Shown here piece after piece: positions 8,344 through 15,765 of a DNA stretch of 64,000 nucleotides. The notes beneath the pieces are model-generated. The model searched no databases and was not told the DNA's origin. It saw only the letters and a program-made list of their open reading frames with translations. The DNA is from Streptomyces lomondensis. GTDB lineage: Bacteria; Actinomycetota; Actinomycetes; Streptomycetales; Streptomycetaceae. The DNA is taken from the NCBI RefSeq assembly GCF_014651035.1, contig NZ_BMWC01000001.1:248001-312000 (forward strand), in the 5' to 3' direction. Position 1 is the stretch's first letter. Every line of letters starts with the position of its first letter. The position numbers were made by a program, and so were the translations under genes.

Positions 8344-9048
8344 ATGGCAAGTGTGCTCGTGGTCGAGGACGACCAGTTCGTACGCTCGGCGCTCATCCGG
8401 CACCTGACCGACGCCTCACACACCGTGCGCAGCGTCGGGACGGCACTGGAGGCGCTGCGCGAGGTCGCCCATGTCCGCTTCGACGTGGTGATCCTGGATC
8501 TCGGACTGCCCGATCTCGACGGCTCCGAGGCCCTGAAGATGCTGCGCGGCATCACGGACGTGCCGGTGATCGTCGCCACCGCCCGGGACGGCGAGGCGGA
8601 GATCGTCCGGCTGCTGAACGCCGGAGCGGACGACTACCTGACCAAGCCCTTCTCCGTAGAGCACCTGTCGGCCCGCATGGCGGCCGTGCTGCGCCGCGCC
8701 CGCTCCGGCTCGGGAGAAGGGGAGCCGTCCCCGGCGATCCGGGTCGGCGGCCTCACCGTCGACCCGCTGCGCCGCCAGGCCGAGCTGGACGGCGCCCGGC
8801 TCGACCTCACCCGCCGCGAGTTCGACCTGCTCGCCTTCCTTGCCCGCCGGCCCGGAGTCGTCGTCCCCCGCAAGGAGCTGCTCGCCGAGGTGTGGCAGCA
8901 GTCGTACGGCGACGACCAGACCATCGACGTCCATCTGTCCTGGTTGCGGCGGAAACTGGGCGAAACGGCAGCGAACCCGCGCTATCTGCACACCCTCAGG
9001 GGCGTCGGCGTGAAGCTCGAACCGCCGGGGGCGGAGGCGCCGCGATGA
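8344..9048 (+). CDS. OmpR-family response regulator
   Basis: 234 residues from the ATG at 8344 (MASVLVVEDDQF). Receiver domain residues 1-115: acidic pair EDD near residue 9, phospho-acceptor Asp in VVILDLGLPDLDG (about residue 52), and the conserved Lys in LTKPFSVEHL. The C-terminal half is a winged-helix DNA-binding domain (LTRREFDLLAFLARRPGVVV ... DVHLSWLRRKLGE). It overlaps the histidine kinase start as ATGA at 9045-9048, so the two are translated together. The regulon is unknown. From memory, a two-component pair sits near the cellobiose locus in S. coelicolor as well, so this pair probably belongs to the conserved backbone. Confidence 0.95.
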   Translation: MASVLVVEDDQFVRSALIRHLTDASHTVRSVGTALEALREVAHVRFDVVILDLGLPDLDGSEALKMLRGITDVPVIVATARDGEAEIVRLLNAGADDYLTKPFSVEHLSARMAAVLRRARSGSGEGEPSPAIRVGGLTVDPLRRQAELDGARLDLTRREFDLLAFLARRPGVVVPRKELLAEVWQQSYGDDQTIDVHLSWLRRKLGETAANPRYLHTLRGVGVKLEPPGAEAPR

Positions 9049-10466
9049 GGTGGGCCCTGGTGAAGGTGTCGCTGGCGGTGACCACCATGGTCGTGCTCGC
9101 CTTCGCGGTGCCGCTCGGACTCGTCATCCGCGAGATGGCCCGGGACCGCGCCTTCTCCAATGCCGAGAGGGAGGCCGCGGCCATCGCCCCCGCCCTGTCC
9201 ATCACCACCGACCGCGACCAGCTGGAACGGGTCGTCGCCTCCGCCGGTTCGGACGCCGGCATGGCCGTGCACATACCGGCGGGCGACGGCCGGGAGGCCC
9301 TGGAGCTCGGGCGGCAGCGCGCCGCCGCCGAGGACATCGCGGCCGTGCGGAAGCTGGGCCGCGCCTCCACCACCGGCGTCGCCGGCGGCTCGACGCTGCT
9401 CGCGCCGGTCGCGCTCAGCACCGGCGAGATCGCGGTGGTCGAGGTGTACGTGCCCGAGGCCGAGGTCACCAACGGCGTGGGCACGGCCTGGGCGGTGCTC
9501 GCCGGGGTCGGTGTCGCGCTGGTCCTCGGCTCGGTCGCGGTCGCCGACCGGCTGGGCGTGCGGATGGTCCGGCCCGCCCAGCGCCTGGTCGAGGGGGCGC
9601 GCGAGCTGGGGGAGGGCAAGCTCGGCGCCCGCGTGCCCGAGGAGGGCCCGACCGAACTGCGCCTGGCGGCGGTCGCCTTCAACTCGATGGCCGACCAGGT
9701 CGTCCAGCTTCTGGCGAACGAGCGGGAGCTGGCGGCCGACCTCTCCCACCGGCTGCGCACCCCGCTGACCGTGCTGCGGCTCAACACCGCCTCGCTCGGC
9801 GAGGGCCCGGCCGCCGACCAGACCAGGACCGCGGTCGAGCAGCTGGAGCGCGAGGTCGACACCATCATCCGTACGGCCCGGGAGGCCAAGCCGCAGACGG
9901 CCGCGGCCGGTCCGGGCGCCGGGTGCGACGCCGCCGAGGTGGTCCGGGAGCGGATGGCGTTCTGGTCGGCGCTCGCGGAGGACGAGGGCCGCAAGTGGCG
10001 GGTGGCCGGGGCCGACCGGCCGGTGCGCATACCCGTGGCCCGCGCCGATCTGGCCGCCGCGCTCGACGCGCTGCTCGGCAACGTCTTCCGGCACACCCCG
10101 GAGGGCACCGCCTTCGCGGTCGACGTGCACAACGGCGACGACGCGGTGATCGTCCTGGTGTCCGACGCGGGTCCGGGCATACCCGACCCGGAGGCCGCGA
10201 TGGCGCGGGGCCGCGGCTCCGGGAGCGACGGCTCGACCGGGCTCGGCCTGGACATCGTGCGCCGGCTCGCGGAGTCGACCGGCGGGGACGTCCGTATCGG
10301 CTCCTCGGTCCTCGGGGGGACCGAGGTGCGGATCTGGATCCAGCCGGCCGGGCGGGCACCGGCGGGCAGAGGACACCGCGGGCCGGTGCGGCGCCGCCGC
10401 CGGAGCCGGCCGGCTGACGCATACAACCGGTCCCGGTCCCGATACAGCCGGTCCCGGCCCCACTGA
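9045..10466 (+). CDS. HAMP-containing sensor histidine kinase
   Basis: 473 residues. Membrane segments at about 7-25 and 145-168 enclose an extracytoplasmic sensor region of about 120 residues. A HAMP linker follows (about 170-220), then the dimerisation/phospho-acceptor segment ADLSHRLRTPLTVLRLN with the His. The ATP-binding domain shows the N box (LLGNVFRHTPEG), G1 (DAGPGIPDP) and G2 (GSTGLGLDIVRRLAE). It phosphorylates the response regulator encoded just upstream, with which it shares an ATGA overlap. The C-terminal 25 residues are an Arg/Ser-rich tail made by short repeats of CCGGTCCCGG-like sequence, probably disordered. The signal sensed cannot be inferred. Confidence 0.95.
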   Translation: MRWALVKVSLAVTTMVVLAFAVPLGLVIREMARDRAFSNAEREAAAIAPALSITTDRDQLERVVASAGSDAGMAVHIPAGDGREALELGRQRAAAEDIAAVRKLGRASTTGVAGGSTLLAPVALSTGEIAVVEVYVPEAEVTNGVGTAWAVLAGVGVALVLGSVAVADRLGVRMVRPAQRLVEGARELGEGKLGARVPEEGPTELRLAAVAFNSMADQVVQLLANERELAADLSHRLRTPLTVLRLNTASLGEGPAADQTRTAVEQLEREVDTIIRTAREAKPQTAAAGPGAGCDAAEVVRERMAFWSALAEDEGRKWRVAGADRPVRIPVARADLAAALDALLGNVFRHTPEGTAFAVDVHNGDDAVIVLVSDAGPGIPDPEAAMARGRGSGSDGSTGLGLDIVRRLAESTGGDVRIGSSVLGGTEVRIWIQPAGRAPAGRGHRGPVRRRRRSRPADAYNRSRSRYSRSRPH

Positions 10467-10528
10467 CCGCTCCGGGAGCGATTGCGTTCACGGGTCGGTC
10501 ACGTTTCGACAAATGAAGCCGACTGCTC

Positions 10529-10558
10529 TTGACGCATGACCTGACATACAGCTGTCAT
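10529..10558 (+). promoter_or_regulatory. candidate promoter with inverted repeat upstream of sugar ABC operon
   Basis: TTGACG at 10529-10534 is a good -35 match. It is followed 17-18 bases later by CTGTCAT, a weak -10. Overlapping this spacer, TGACA and TGTCA form an inverted repeat at 10542-10557 around TACAGC, where a repressor could block the promoter. It lies about 95 bases upstream of the ATG of the binding-protein gene. No LacI-family regulator gene adjoins this operon. Confidence 0.35.
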
Positions 10559-10651
10559 GGCGCCACTGTGTTCGGTCAAGTTGATTTCTGGTCGATTGCA
10601 CTCGGATTTCGCACACCCTCGTGGCCGATCCCCTGCCCTCAGGAGCCGTTC

Positions 10652-11965
10652 ATGCACCACCACTCCCCCTCCGGACTCGCTCTCCCCGCTCCCAGCCGCC
10701 GCAGCCTGCTGCGCGGCGTCGGTGGCGCCGCCCTGCTCGGCGCCGGCATACCCCTGCTGAGCGCCTGCGGCGGCAGCGGCACGGCCGCCGACCCGAAGAC
10801 CGTCAGCCTGGGCTCCAACGCGTCGGACGCGGTGCCGAAGAAGGCCTTCGCCGAGATCTACGCGGCTTTCACCAAGCAGTCCGGGATCAAGGTCGACGTC
10901 AACACCAAGGACCACAACACCTTCCAGGAGCAGATCAACTCCTACCTCCAGGGCACGCCCGACGACGTGTTCACCTGGTTCGCCGGCTACCGGATGCAGT
11001 TCTTCGCGGCCAAGGGGCTGGCCACGCCGATCGACGACGTGTGGCAGAAGATCGGGGGGAACTTCCCGGAGGCGATGCAGAAGCTCTCCAAGGGCGAGGA
11101 CGGCAAGTACTACTTCGTGCCGCTGTACACCTACCCCTGGGCGGTCTTCTACCGGAAGAGCGTCTTCCAGGAGAAGGGCTACGAGGTCCCCACCAAGTGG
11201 GACGACTTCGTCGCCCTGTGCAAGCGGATGCAGAAGGACGGCCTGGTGCCGATCGCCTTCGGCGACAAGGACGCCTGGCCCGCGCTCGGCACGTTCGACC
11301 AGATCAACTTCCGCGCCAACGGCTACGACTTCCACGTGGAGCTGATGGCCGGCAAGGCCTCCTGGACGGACGCCAAGGTGCGCAAGGTCTTCGACCTGTG
11401 GACGGAGATCCTCCCCTTCCACCAGGAGGGCGCGGTCGGCCGCACCTGGCAGGACGCGGCGCAGACCCTGGTGTCGAAGAAGGCGGGCATGTACCTGCTG
11501 GGCTCGTTCGTGGGACAGCAGTTCACGAACAAGGCGGACCTGGACGACCTGGACTTCTTCCCCTTCCCGGAGATCGACCCGGCGTACGGGCAGGACACGG
11601 TCGAGGCGCCGACCGACGGCTTCATGCTCAGCAAGGCCCCGAAGAACAAGGCCGGTGCGGTCAAGCTGCTGGAGTACCTGGGCACCCCGGAGGCCGAGGA
11701 GATCTACCTCAAGTCCGACCCGAACGTCGTGGCCGCCTCCACCAAGGCCGACACCTCCGCGTACACGCCGCTGCAGAAGAAGGCGTACGAGATGATCAGC
11801 GGCGCCAAGAACCTCACCCAGTTCATGGACCGCGACTCCCGGCCGGACTTCACCTCCACGGTGATGCAGCCGTCGCTCCAGAACTTCGTCCGCAACCCCA
11901 AGAACGTCGACAGCATCCTCTCGTCGATCGAGCGCCAGAAGAAGACGATCTTCGCCTCCTCCTGA
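10652..11965 (+). CDS. sugar ABC transporter substrate-binding lipoprotein (Tat type)
   Basis: 437 residues from the ATG at 10652, with AGGAG seven bases upstream. The N-terminus combines a twin-arginine motif (SRRSLLRG) with a lipobox ending LLSAC, so the protein is probably folded before export and lipid-anchored outside the membrane. The mature part is an extracellular solute-binding protein of the family 1 type used for oligosaccharides (TPDDVFTWFAGYRMQFF, KSGIKV-like start, GEDGKYYFVPLYTYPWAVFY). It leads an operon with two permeases and a GH36 alpha-galactosidase, so the ligand is probably a galactose-containing oligosaccharide such as raffinose or melibiose. That substrate is inferred from context only. 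Confidence 0.9.
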   Translation: MHHHSPSGLALPAPSRRSLLRGVGGAALLGAGIPLLSACGGSGTAADPKTVSLGSNASDAVPKKAFAEIYAAFTKQSGIKVDVNTKDHNTFQEQINSYLQGTPDDVFTWFAGYRMQFFAAKGLATPIDDVWQKIGGNFPEAMQKLSKGEDGKYYFVPLYTYPWAVFYRKSVFQEKGYEVPTKWDDFVALCKRMQKDGLVPIAFGDKDAWPALGTFDQINFRANGYDFHVELMAGKASWTDAKVRKVFDLWTEILPFHQEGAVGRTWQDAAQTLVSKKAGMYLLGSFVGQQFTNKADLDDLDFFPFPEIDPAYGQDTVEAPTDGFMLSKAPKNKAGAVKLLEYLGTPEAEEIYLKSDPNVVAASTKADTSAYTPLQKKAYEMISGAKNLTQFMDRDSRPDFTSTVMQPSLQNFVRNPKNVDSILSSIERQKKTIFASS

Positions 11966-11998
11966 CCCGAAACGGAGAATCGACGACTCGGATCTGAC

Positions 11999-12982
11999 AT
12001 GACTGCCACCCCCGCAAAGGCTCCGGAGCCGGCCACCACGCCGACTCCGGGGCCCGCCCCCACGCCCGAGACCGGGAAGGTGTCCCAGGGTCACCGGCGC
12101 CTGCTCACCCGGCGCGACCGGCTCACGCTCGGTCTGATGGCGGGCCTGCCGACACTCCTGCACGTCGCCCTCGTGTGGCTGACGGCCCTGGCTTCGATCG
12201 CGTTGGCGTTCACGACCTGGAACGGCATCGGCTTCGACTCGATCCAGTGGGTCGGGCTGGACAACTTCCGTGAGCTGTTCACGAACAACCCGCAGTTCTG
12301 GCCGGCCGTCGAGCACAACGTCGTCTGGTTCGTGGTGCTGATCCTGCTGCCCACGCCGTTCGGGCTGTTCCTCGCCGTGCAGCTGGACAAGCGGATCCGC
12401 TTCAGCCGCGTCTACCAGACCGCGTTCTTCCTGCCGGTCGTGATGTCGATGGCGGTCATCGGCTTCGTCTGGCAGCTCGTCTACAACCCCGACACCGGCC
12501 TGATCAACAGCCTCATCGGGGCCAACAAGCCCGGCCACTACATCGACTGGATCGGCGACCCGGACCTCAACCTCTGGGCCATCCTCATCGCCGCCTCCTG
12601 GCGCCACGCCGGCTACATGATGATCCTGTACCTGGCCGGCCTGAAGAGCGTCGACCCCGCCCTGCGCGAGGCCTCCGCCCTGGACGGGGCGAACGAGTGG
12701 CAGACGTTCAAGAACGTCATCTTCCCCACCCTGCGCCCCACCAACACCGTCGTCCTGGTCGTCACGATCATCGAGGCGCTGCGCGCCTTCGACCTGGTCT
12801 TCGTCTTCAACAAGGGCGCCCAGGGCACCGAACTGCTCTCGATCCTGGTGACCAACAACATCATCGGCGAGTCCAGCCGCATCGGATACGGCTCCGCGAT
12901 CGCCGTCGTCCTGCTGGTGATCTCCCTCGCGGTGATCATCCCGTACCTGATCGCCACGTTCAAAAAGGAGCGGCGCGCATGA
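11999..12982 (+). CDS. sugar ABC transporter permease (MalF type)
   Basis: 327 residues, ATG at 11999 with ACGGAGA about seven bases before it. After a Pro/Thr-rich N-terminal tail it has six hydrophobic segments. The EAA loop that docks to the ATPase is REASALDGANEWQTFKNVIFP in the C-terminal half (about residues 221-241). It overlaps the next permease by ATGA at 12979-12982. It forms the membrane channel with that partner and receives sugar from the upstream lipoprotein. No ATPase is encoded nearby, so a shared ATPase such as MsiK elsewhere in the genome is expected. Confidence 0.92.
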   Translation: MTATPAKAPEPATTPTPGPAPTPETGKVSQGHRRLLTRRDRLTLGLMAGLPTLLHVALVWLTALASIALAFTTWNGIGFDSIQWVGLDNFRELFTNNPQFWPAVEHNVVWFVVLILLPTPFGLFLAVQLDKRIRFSRVYQTAFFLPVVMSMAVIGFVWQLVYNPDTGLINSLIGANKPGHYIDWIGDPDLNLWAILIAASWRHAGYMMILYLAGLKSVDPALREASALDGANEWQTFKNVIFPTLRPTNTVVLVVTIIEALRAFDLVFVFNKGAQGTELLSILVTNNIIGESSRIGYGSAIAVVLLVISLAVIIPYLIATFKKERRA

Positions 12983-13866
12983 GCACCGTCACCGGCGCTC
13001 ACCGCCGGCGCACCCCGATCCGCCCGGCCCGCATCCTGCTGCACACCTTCCTCGTCGTCACGTCGCTGGCCTGGCTGGCGCCGCTGCTGTGGGCGCTGCT
13101 GGCAGCCATGCGGCCGTATGCGGAGACCAGCGCCAAGGGTTATGTGTCCTGGCCGGACAAGCTGACCTTCGACAACTTCACCAACGCCTTCGAGCAGTCG
13201 GACATGCTGCACTACTTCGGCAACACGCTGCTCATCGCGGTGCCGGCGGTGCTGCTGACGCTGCTGCTGTCGTCGATGGTGGCCTTCTACGTCAGCCGCT
13301 TCGACTTCCGTCTCAACCTGGCGCTGCTGCTGCTGTTCACCGCGGGCAACCTGCTGCCGCAGCAGGTCATCATCACCCCCCTGTACCGGCTGTACCTGCT
13401 GGTCGACCTGCCCGGCATCACCATGAGCGGCAAGCTCTACGACTCCGCGCTCGGACTCGTCCTCATCCATGTGGCGTTCCAGTCGGGTTTCTGCGCGTTC
13501 GTGCTGAGCAACTACATGCGCTCGCTGCCGCATGAGCTGACCGAGGCGGCGCTGGTCGACGGGGCGTCGGTGTGGCGGCTGTACTGGCAGATCACCCTGC
13601 CGCTGTGCAAGCCGGCGATGGCGGCTCTGGCGACGCTGTTGTCGATCTGGATCTACAACGACTTCTTCTGGGCTCTGGTGCTGATCTCCACCGGGGAGAA
13701 CATGCCGATCACCTCGGCGCTGAACAACCTCTCCGGGCAGTACTTCACCGATCCCAACCTGGTCGCCGCCGGTGCCCTGCTGACCGCGATCCCGGTCCTG
13801 ATCGTGTACTTCCTGCTCCAGCGCCAGTTCGTCAGCGGCCTGACCCTGGGCGCCAACAAGGGCTGA
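12979..13866 (+). CDS. carbohydrate ABC transporter permease (MalG type)
   Basis: 295 residues from the ATG at 12979, coupled to the upstream permease by a 4-base overlap. Six hydrophobic segments are visible, starting with RILLHTFLVVTSLAWLAPLL. The EAA loop is TEAALVDGASVWRLYWQITLP. It ends in the ANKG-type tail common in MalG-like proteins. It pairs with the preceding permease to form the channel. The 26-base gap to the alpha-galactosidase gene and the shared strand indicate a single operon for uptake and intracellular cleavage. Confidence 0.92.
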   Translation: MSTVTGAHRRRTPIRPARILLHTFLVVTSLAWLAPLLWALLAAMRPYAETSAKGYVSWPDKLTFDNFTNAFEQSDMLHYFGNTLLIAVPAVLLTLLLSSMVAFYVSRFDFRLNLALLLLFTAGNLLPQQVIITPLYRLYLLVDLPGITMSGKLYDSALGLVLIHVAFQSGFCAFVLSNYMRSLPHELTEAALVDGASVWRLYWQITLPLCKPAMAALATLLSIWIYNDFFWALVLISTGENMPITSALNNLSGQYFTDPNLVAAGALLTAIPVLIVYFLLQRQFVSGLTLGANKG

Positions 13867-13892
13867 CCCCCTTCCCTTCGAAAGAGACCACC

Positions 13893-15206
13893 GTGCACCA
13901 CCCCTTCACCCCCGTCGCCGCCGTGCCCGTGGACCCCCGCAACGCCCGGGTCCACGAGGAGGGCTGGCAGTCCTGGAGCCCCAGCGGCGCCTACGCCCTC
14001 GGCGCGACCCCGTACCGCCCGACCAACACCAACTGGGCCACGGTCTGCTACCGCCCCGGCGTCACCGTCCCCGCCGGCACCTTCCAGGGCGAGGGCCTGC
14101 TCGCGCTCGACCCCGGCGACGGCTCACCGGTCCGGCTGTGGGCGGCGGCCGAGCCGACCCGTGAGGTGCCGTCGATCCGCGTCGCCGTACGGGACGGAGT
14201 CGCGGAGGTCGGCGCGGACGGCCTGGTGAAGGAGTGGACGGGCCCGGACATCCAGTCGGTGCTGGGCGAGTGGGCCTCCGGTCTCGGACTGGAGGCTCCC
14301 CGCCCGGCACCGACCGTCTGGTGCTCCTGGTACGAGTACTTCACGGCCGTCACCGAGGACGACATCCACGAGAACCTGCGTGCGATGGACACCCTCGACC
14401 TGCCCGTCGACGTCGTCCAGATCGACGACGGCTACCAGCGGGCCCTCGGCGACTGGCTCACCCTCTCCGGCCGCTTCCGCTCCCGCGCCGGGATCGCCGA
14501 GAAGATCCGCTCGCGCGGCCGCCGCGCCGGCATCTGGACGGCACCGTTCCTCGTGGACCCGGCGAGCGACCTGGCCGCCGAGCACCCCGACTGGCTGGTC
14601 CGGGACACCGCCGGCGGCTTCGCGCACGCCGGCCGCAACTGGGGCCACGACCTGCGCGTCCTGGACACCACCCACCCCGACGCCGCCGCGTACCTGACCG
14701 AGGTCTTCACGACCCTGCGCGCGGAGGGCTACGACTACTTCAAGGTCGACTTCCTCTACGCGGGCGCCCTGGACGGCGTACGCCACGCGGACGTCGACGC
14801 GCTCACGGCCTACCGCTCCGGCATCGGCCTGATCCGCGAGGCGATCGGCGCCGAGTCCTACCTCCTGGGCTGCGGGGCACCCATCCTCCCCTCCCTCGGC
14901 CTGTTCGACGCGATGCGCGTCAGCCCGGACACGGCCCCGCACCGCCGCCCCGAGGCCGACGACTACTCCCAGCCCGGCCAGGACCCCGCCGAGTTCACCG
15001 GCGCGGCCCGCCAGTGGCAGCACGGCCGCCTCTGGACCAACGACCCCGACTGCCTGATGGCCCGCCCGGCCGTCGAGACCCGCGAACAGTGGGCGGCCCA
15101 CGTGGAGTCCACCGGCGGCCTGATGGCCTCCAGCGACCGCCTGCTGTCCTTGGACACGTGGGGAGTGGCGACGACCCGCCGCCTGTTGTCGGCAGCGACG
15201 GGGTGA
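13893..15206 (+). CDS. alpha-galactosidase, GH36 (clan GH-D)
   Basis: 437 residues, GTG start at 13893 with AAGAGA just upstream. No signal peptide, so it acts in the cytoplasm on imported sugar. Clan GH-D features: TVWCSWYEYFTAVTEDDI opens the barrel, QIDDGYQ follows, and DYFKVDFLYAG contains the K-x-D whose Asp is the nucleophile. DAMRVSPDTAP contains the acid/base Asp in the R-x-S-x-x-D context. It is shorter than classical 700-residue GH36 enzymes because the N-terminal beta-sandwich is reduced, as in the small actinobacterial subgroup. It probably releases galactose from alpha-galactosides brought in by the preceding transporter. Alpha-N-acetylgalactosaminidase activity cannot be excluded. 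Confidence 0.88.
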   Translation: MHHPFTPVAAVPVDPRNARVHEEGWQSWSPSGAYALGATPYRPTNTNWATVCYRPGVTVPAGTFQGEGLLALDPGDGSPVRLWAAAEPTREVPSIRVAVRDGVAEVGADGLVKEWTGPDIQSVLGEWASGLGLEAPRPAPTVWCSWYEYFTAVTEDDIHENLRAMDTLDLPVDVVQIDDGYQRALGDWLTLSGRFRSRAGIAEKIRSRGRRAGIWTAPFLVDPASDLAAEHPDWLVRDTAGGFAHAGRNWGHDLRVLDTTHPDAAAYLTEVFTTLRAEGYDYFKVDFLYAGALDGVRHADVDALTAYRSGIGLIREAIGAESYLLGCGAPILPSLGLFDAMRVSPDTAPHRRPEADDYSQPGQDPAEFTGAARQWQHGRLWTNDPDCLMARPAVETREQWAAHVESTGGLMASSDRLLSLDTWGVATTRRLLSAATG

Positions 15207-15239
15207 GGCCGGGGACTGCCCCTGCCCGGCATGGCGTAA

Positions 15240-15422
15240 TCTCCGCTCGTTGATGACCACGAGCCTGTCGACGCTCTCGTCGCCGAAGCACGCAGGCGGG
15301 GCATGGCGGTGGTCATCCTCACCTCCGGCATCGACGCCATGGCCAAGCTCTGCGCGGACAGGGTGCGCCTGGTCGCTGTGCAGCCGACGCTCGGTACCGG
15401 AGTGCGATGCGGTGACTTGTAA
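15240..15422 (+). pseudogene. remnant of a PIN-domain (VapC-like) toxin C-terminus
   Basis: An open stretch without a normal start reads ...DDHEPVDALVAEARRRGMAVVILTSGID..., then AKLCADRVRLVAV, and stops at 15420-15422. The pattern of a helix, a hydrophobic strand ending in L-T-S-x-x-D and a short helix before V-R-x-V-x-V resembles the last third of PIN-domain ribonucleases. An in-frame stop lies just upstream (15237-15239), so only about 60 codons survive. No antitoxin gene is next to it. It marks this gap as a site of past insertion and loss. The assignment rests on recalled patterns only. Confidence 0.45.
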
Positions 15423-15453
15423 CATCTGAGCACCGCGGCACAAGGGGGAAACC

Positions 15454-15765
15454 GTGATCGAACTGTCCGACATGATCCGCGAGTTGAGGCAGCAGCTGAC
15501 CGCTGCCCTGGTGGACGGCGAGGGCGAGGCCGTGCGGTTCGAGCTCGGGCCCGTGGAGATCGAGGCGACCGTCGCCGTCAGCCGGGAGGCGGGAGCGGAC
15601 GCCAAGGTGCGGCTGTGGGTCGTGGACGCCGGGGCGAACGGCAGGTACGCGCAGGACCGGACACAGCGGATCACGGTCACCCTGACGCCCAGAGTGGTTC
15701 CGGCGGAGGGGGCCGCGGTGCGGACAGCGCTGATCACGGGCGGCGAGGTTGACGGCGAGCGCTGA
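15454..15765 (+). CDS. trypco2 family protein (trypsin co-occurring domain 2)
   Basis: 103 residues from a GTG start (MIELSDMIRELRQQLTAAL). The pattern is a short amphipathic helix, then beta strands in FELGPVEIEATVAVSREAG and VRLWVVDAGANGR, ending in ITVTLTP. This matches the small trypco2 domain described next to trypsin-NTPase conflict proteins in actinobacteria. It overlaps the start of the large trypsin-STAND protein by 17 bases, so they are co-translated. The inferred role is a small effector-associated or regulatory partner recognised by the protease; its biochemical function is not established. Cytoplasmic. Confidence 0.8.
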   Translation: MIELSDMIRELRQQLTAALVDGEGEAVRFELGPVEIEATVAVSREAGADAKVRLWVVDAGANGRYAQDRTQRITVTLTPRVVPAEGAAVRTALITGGEVDGER

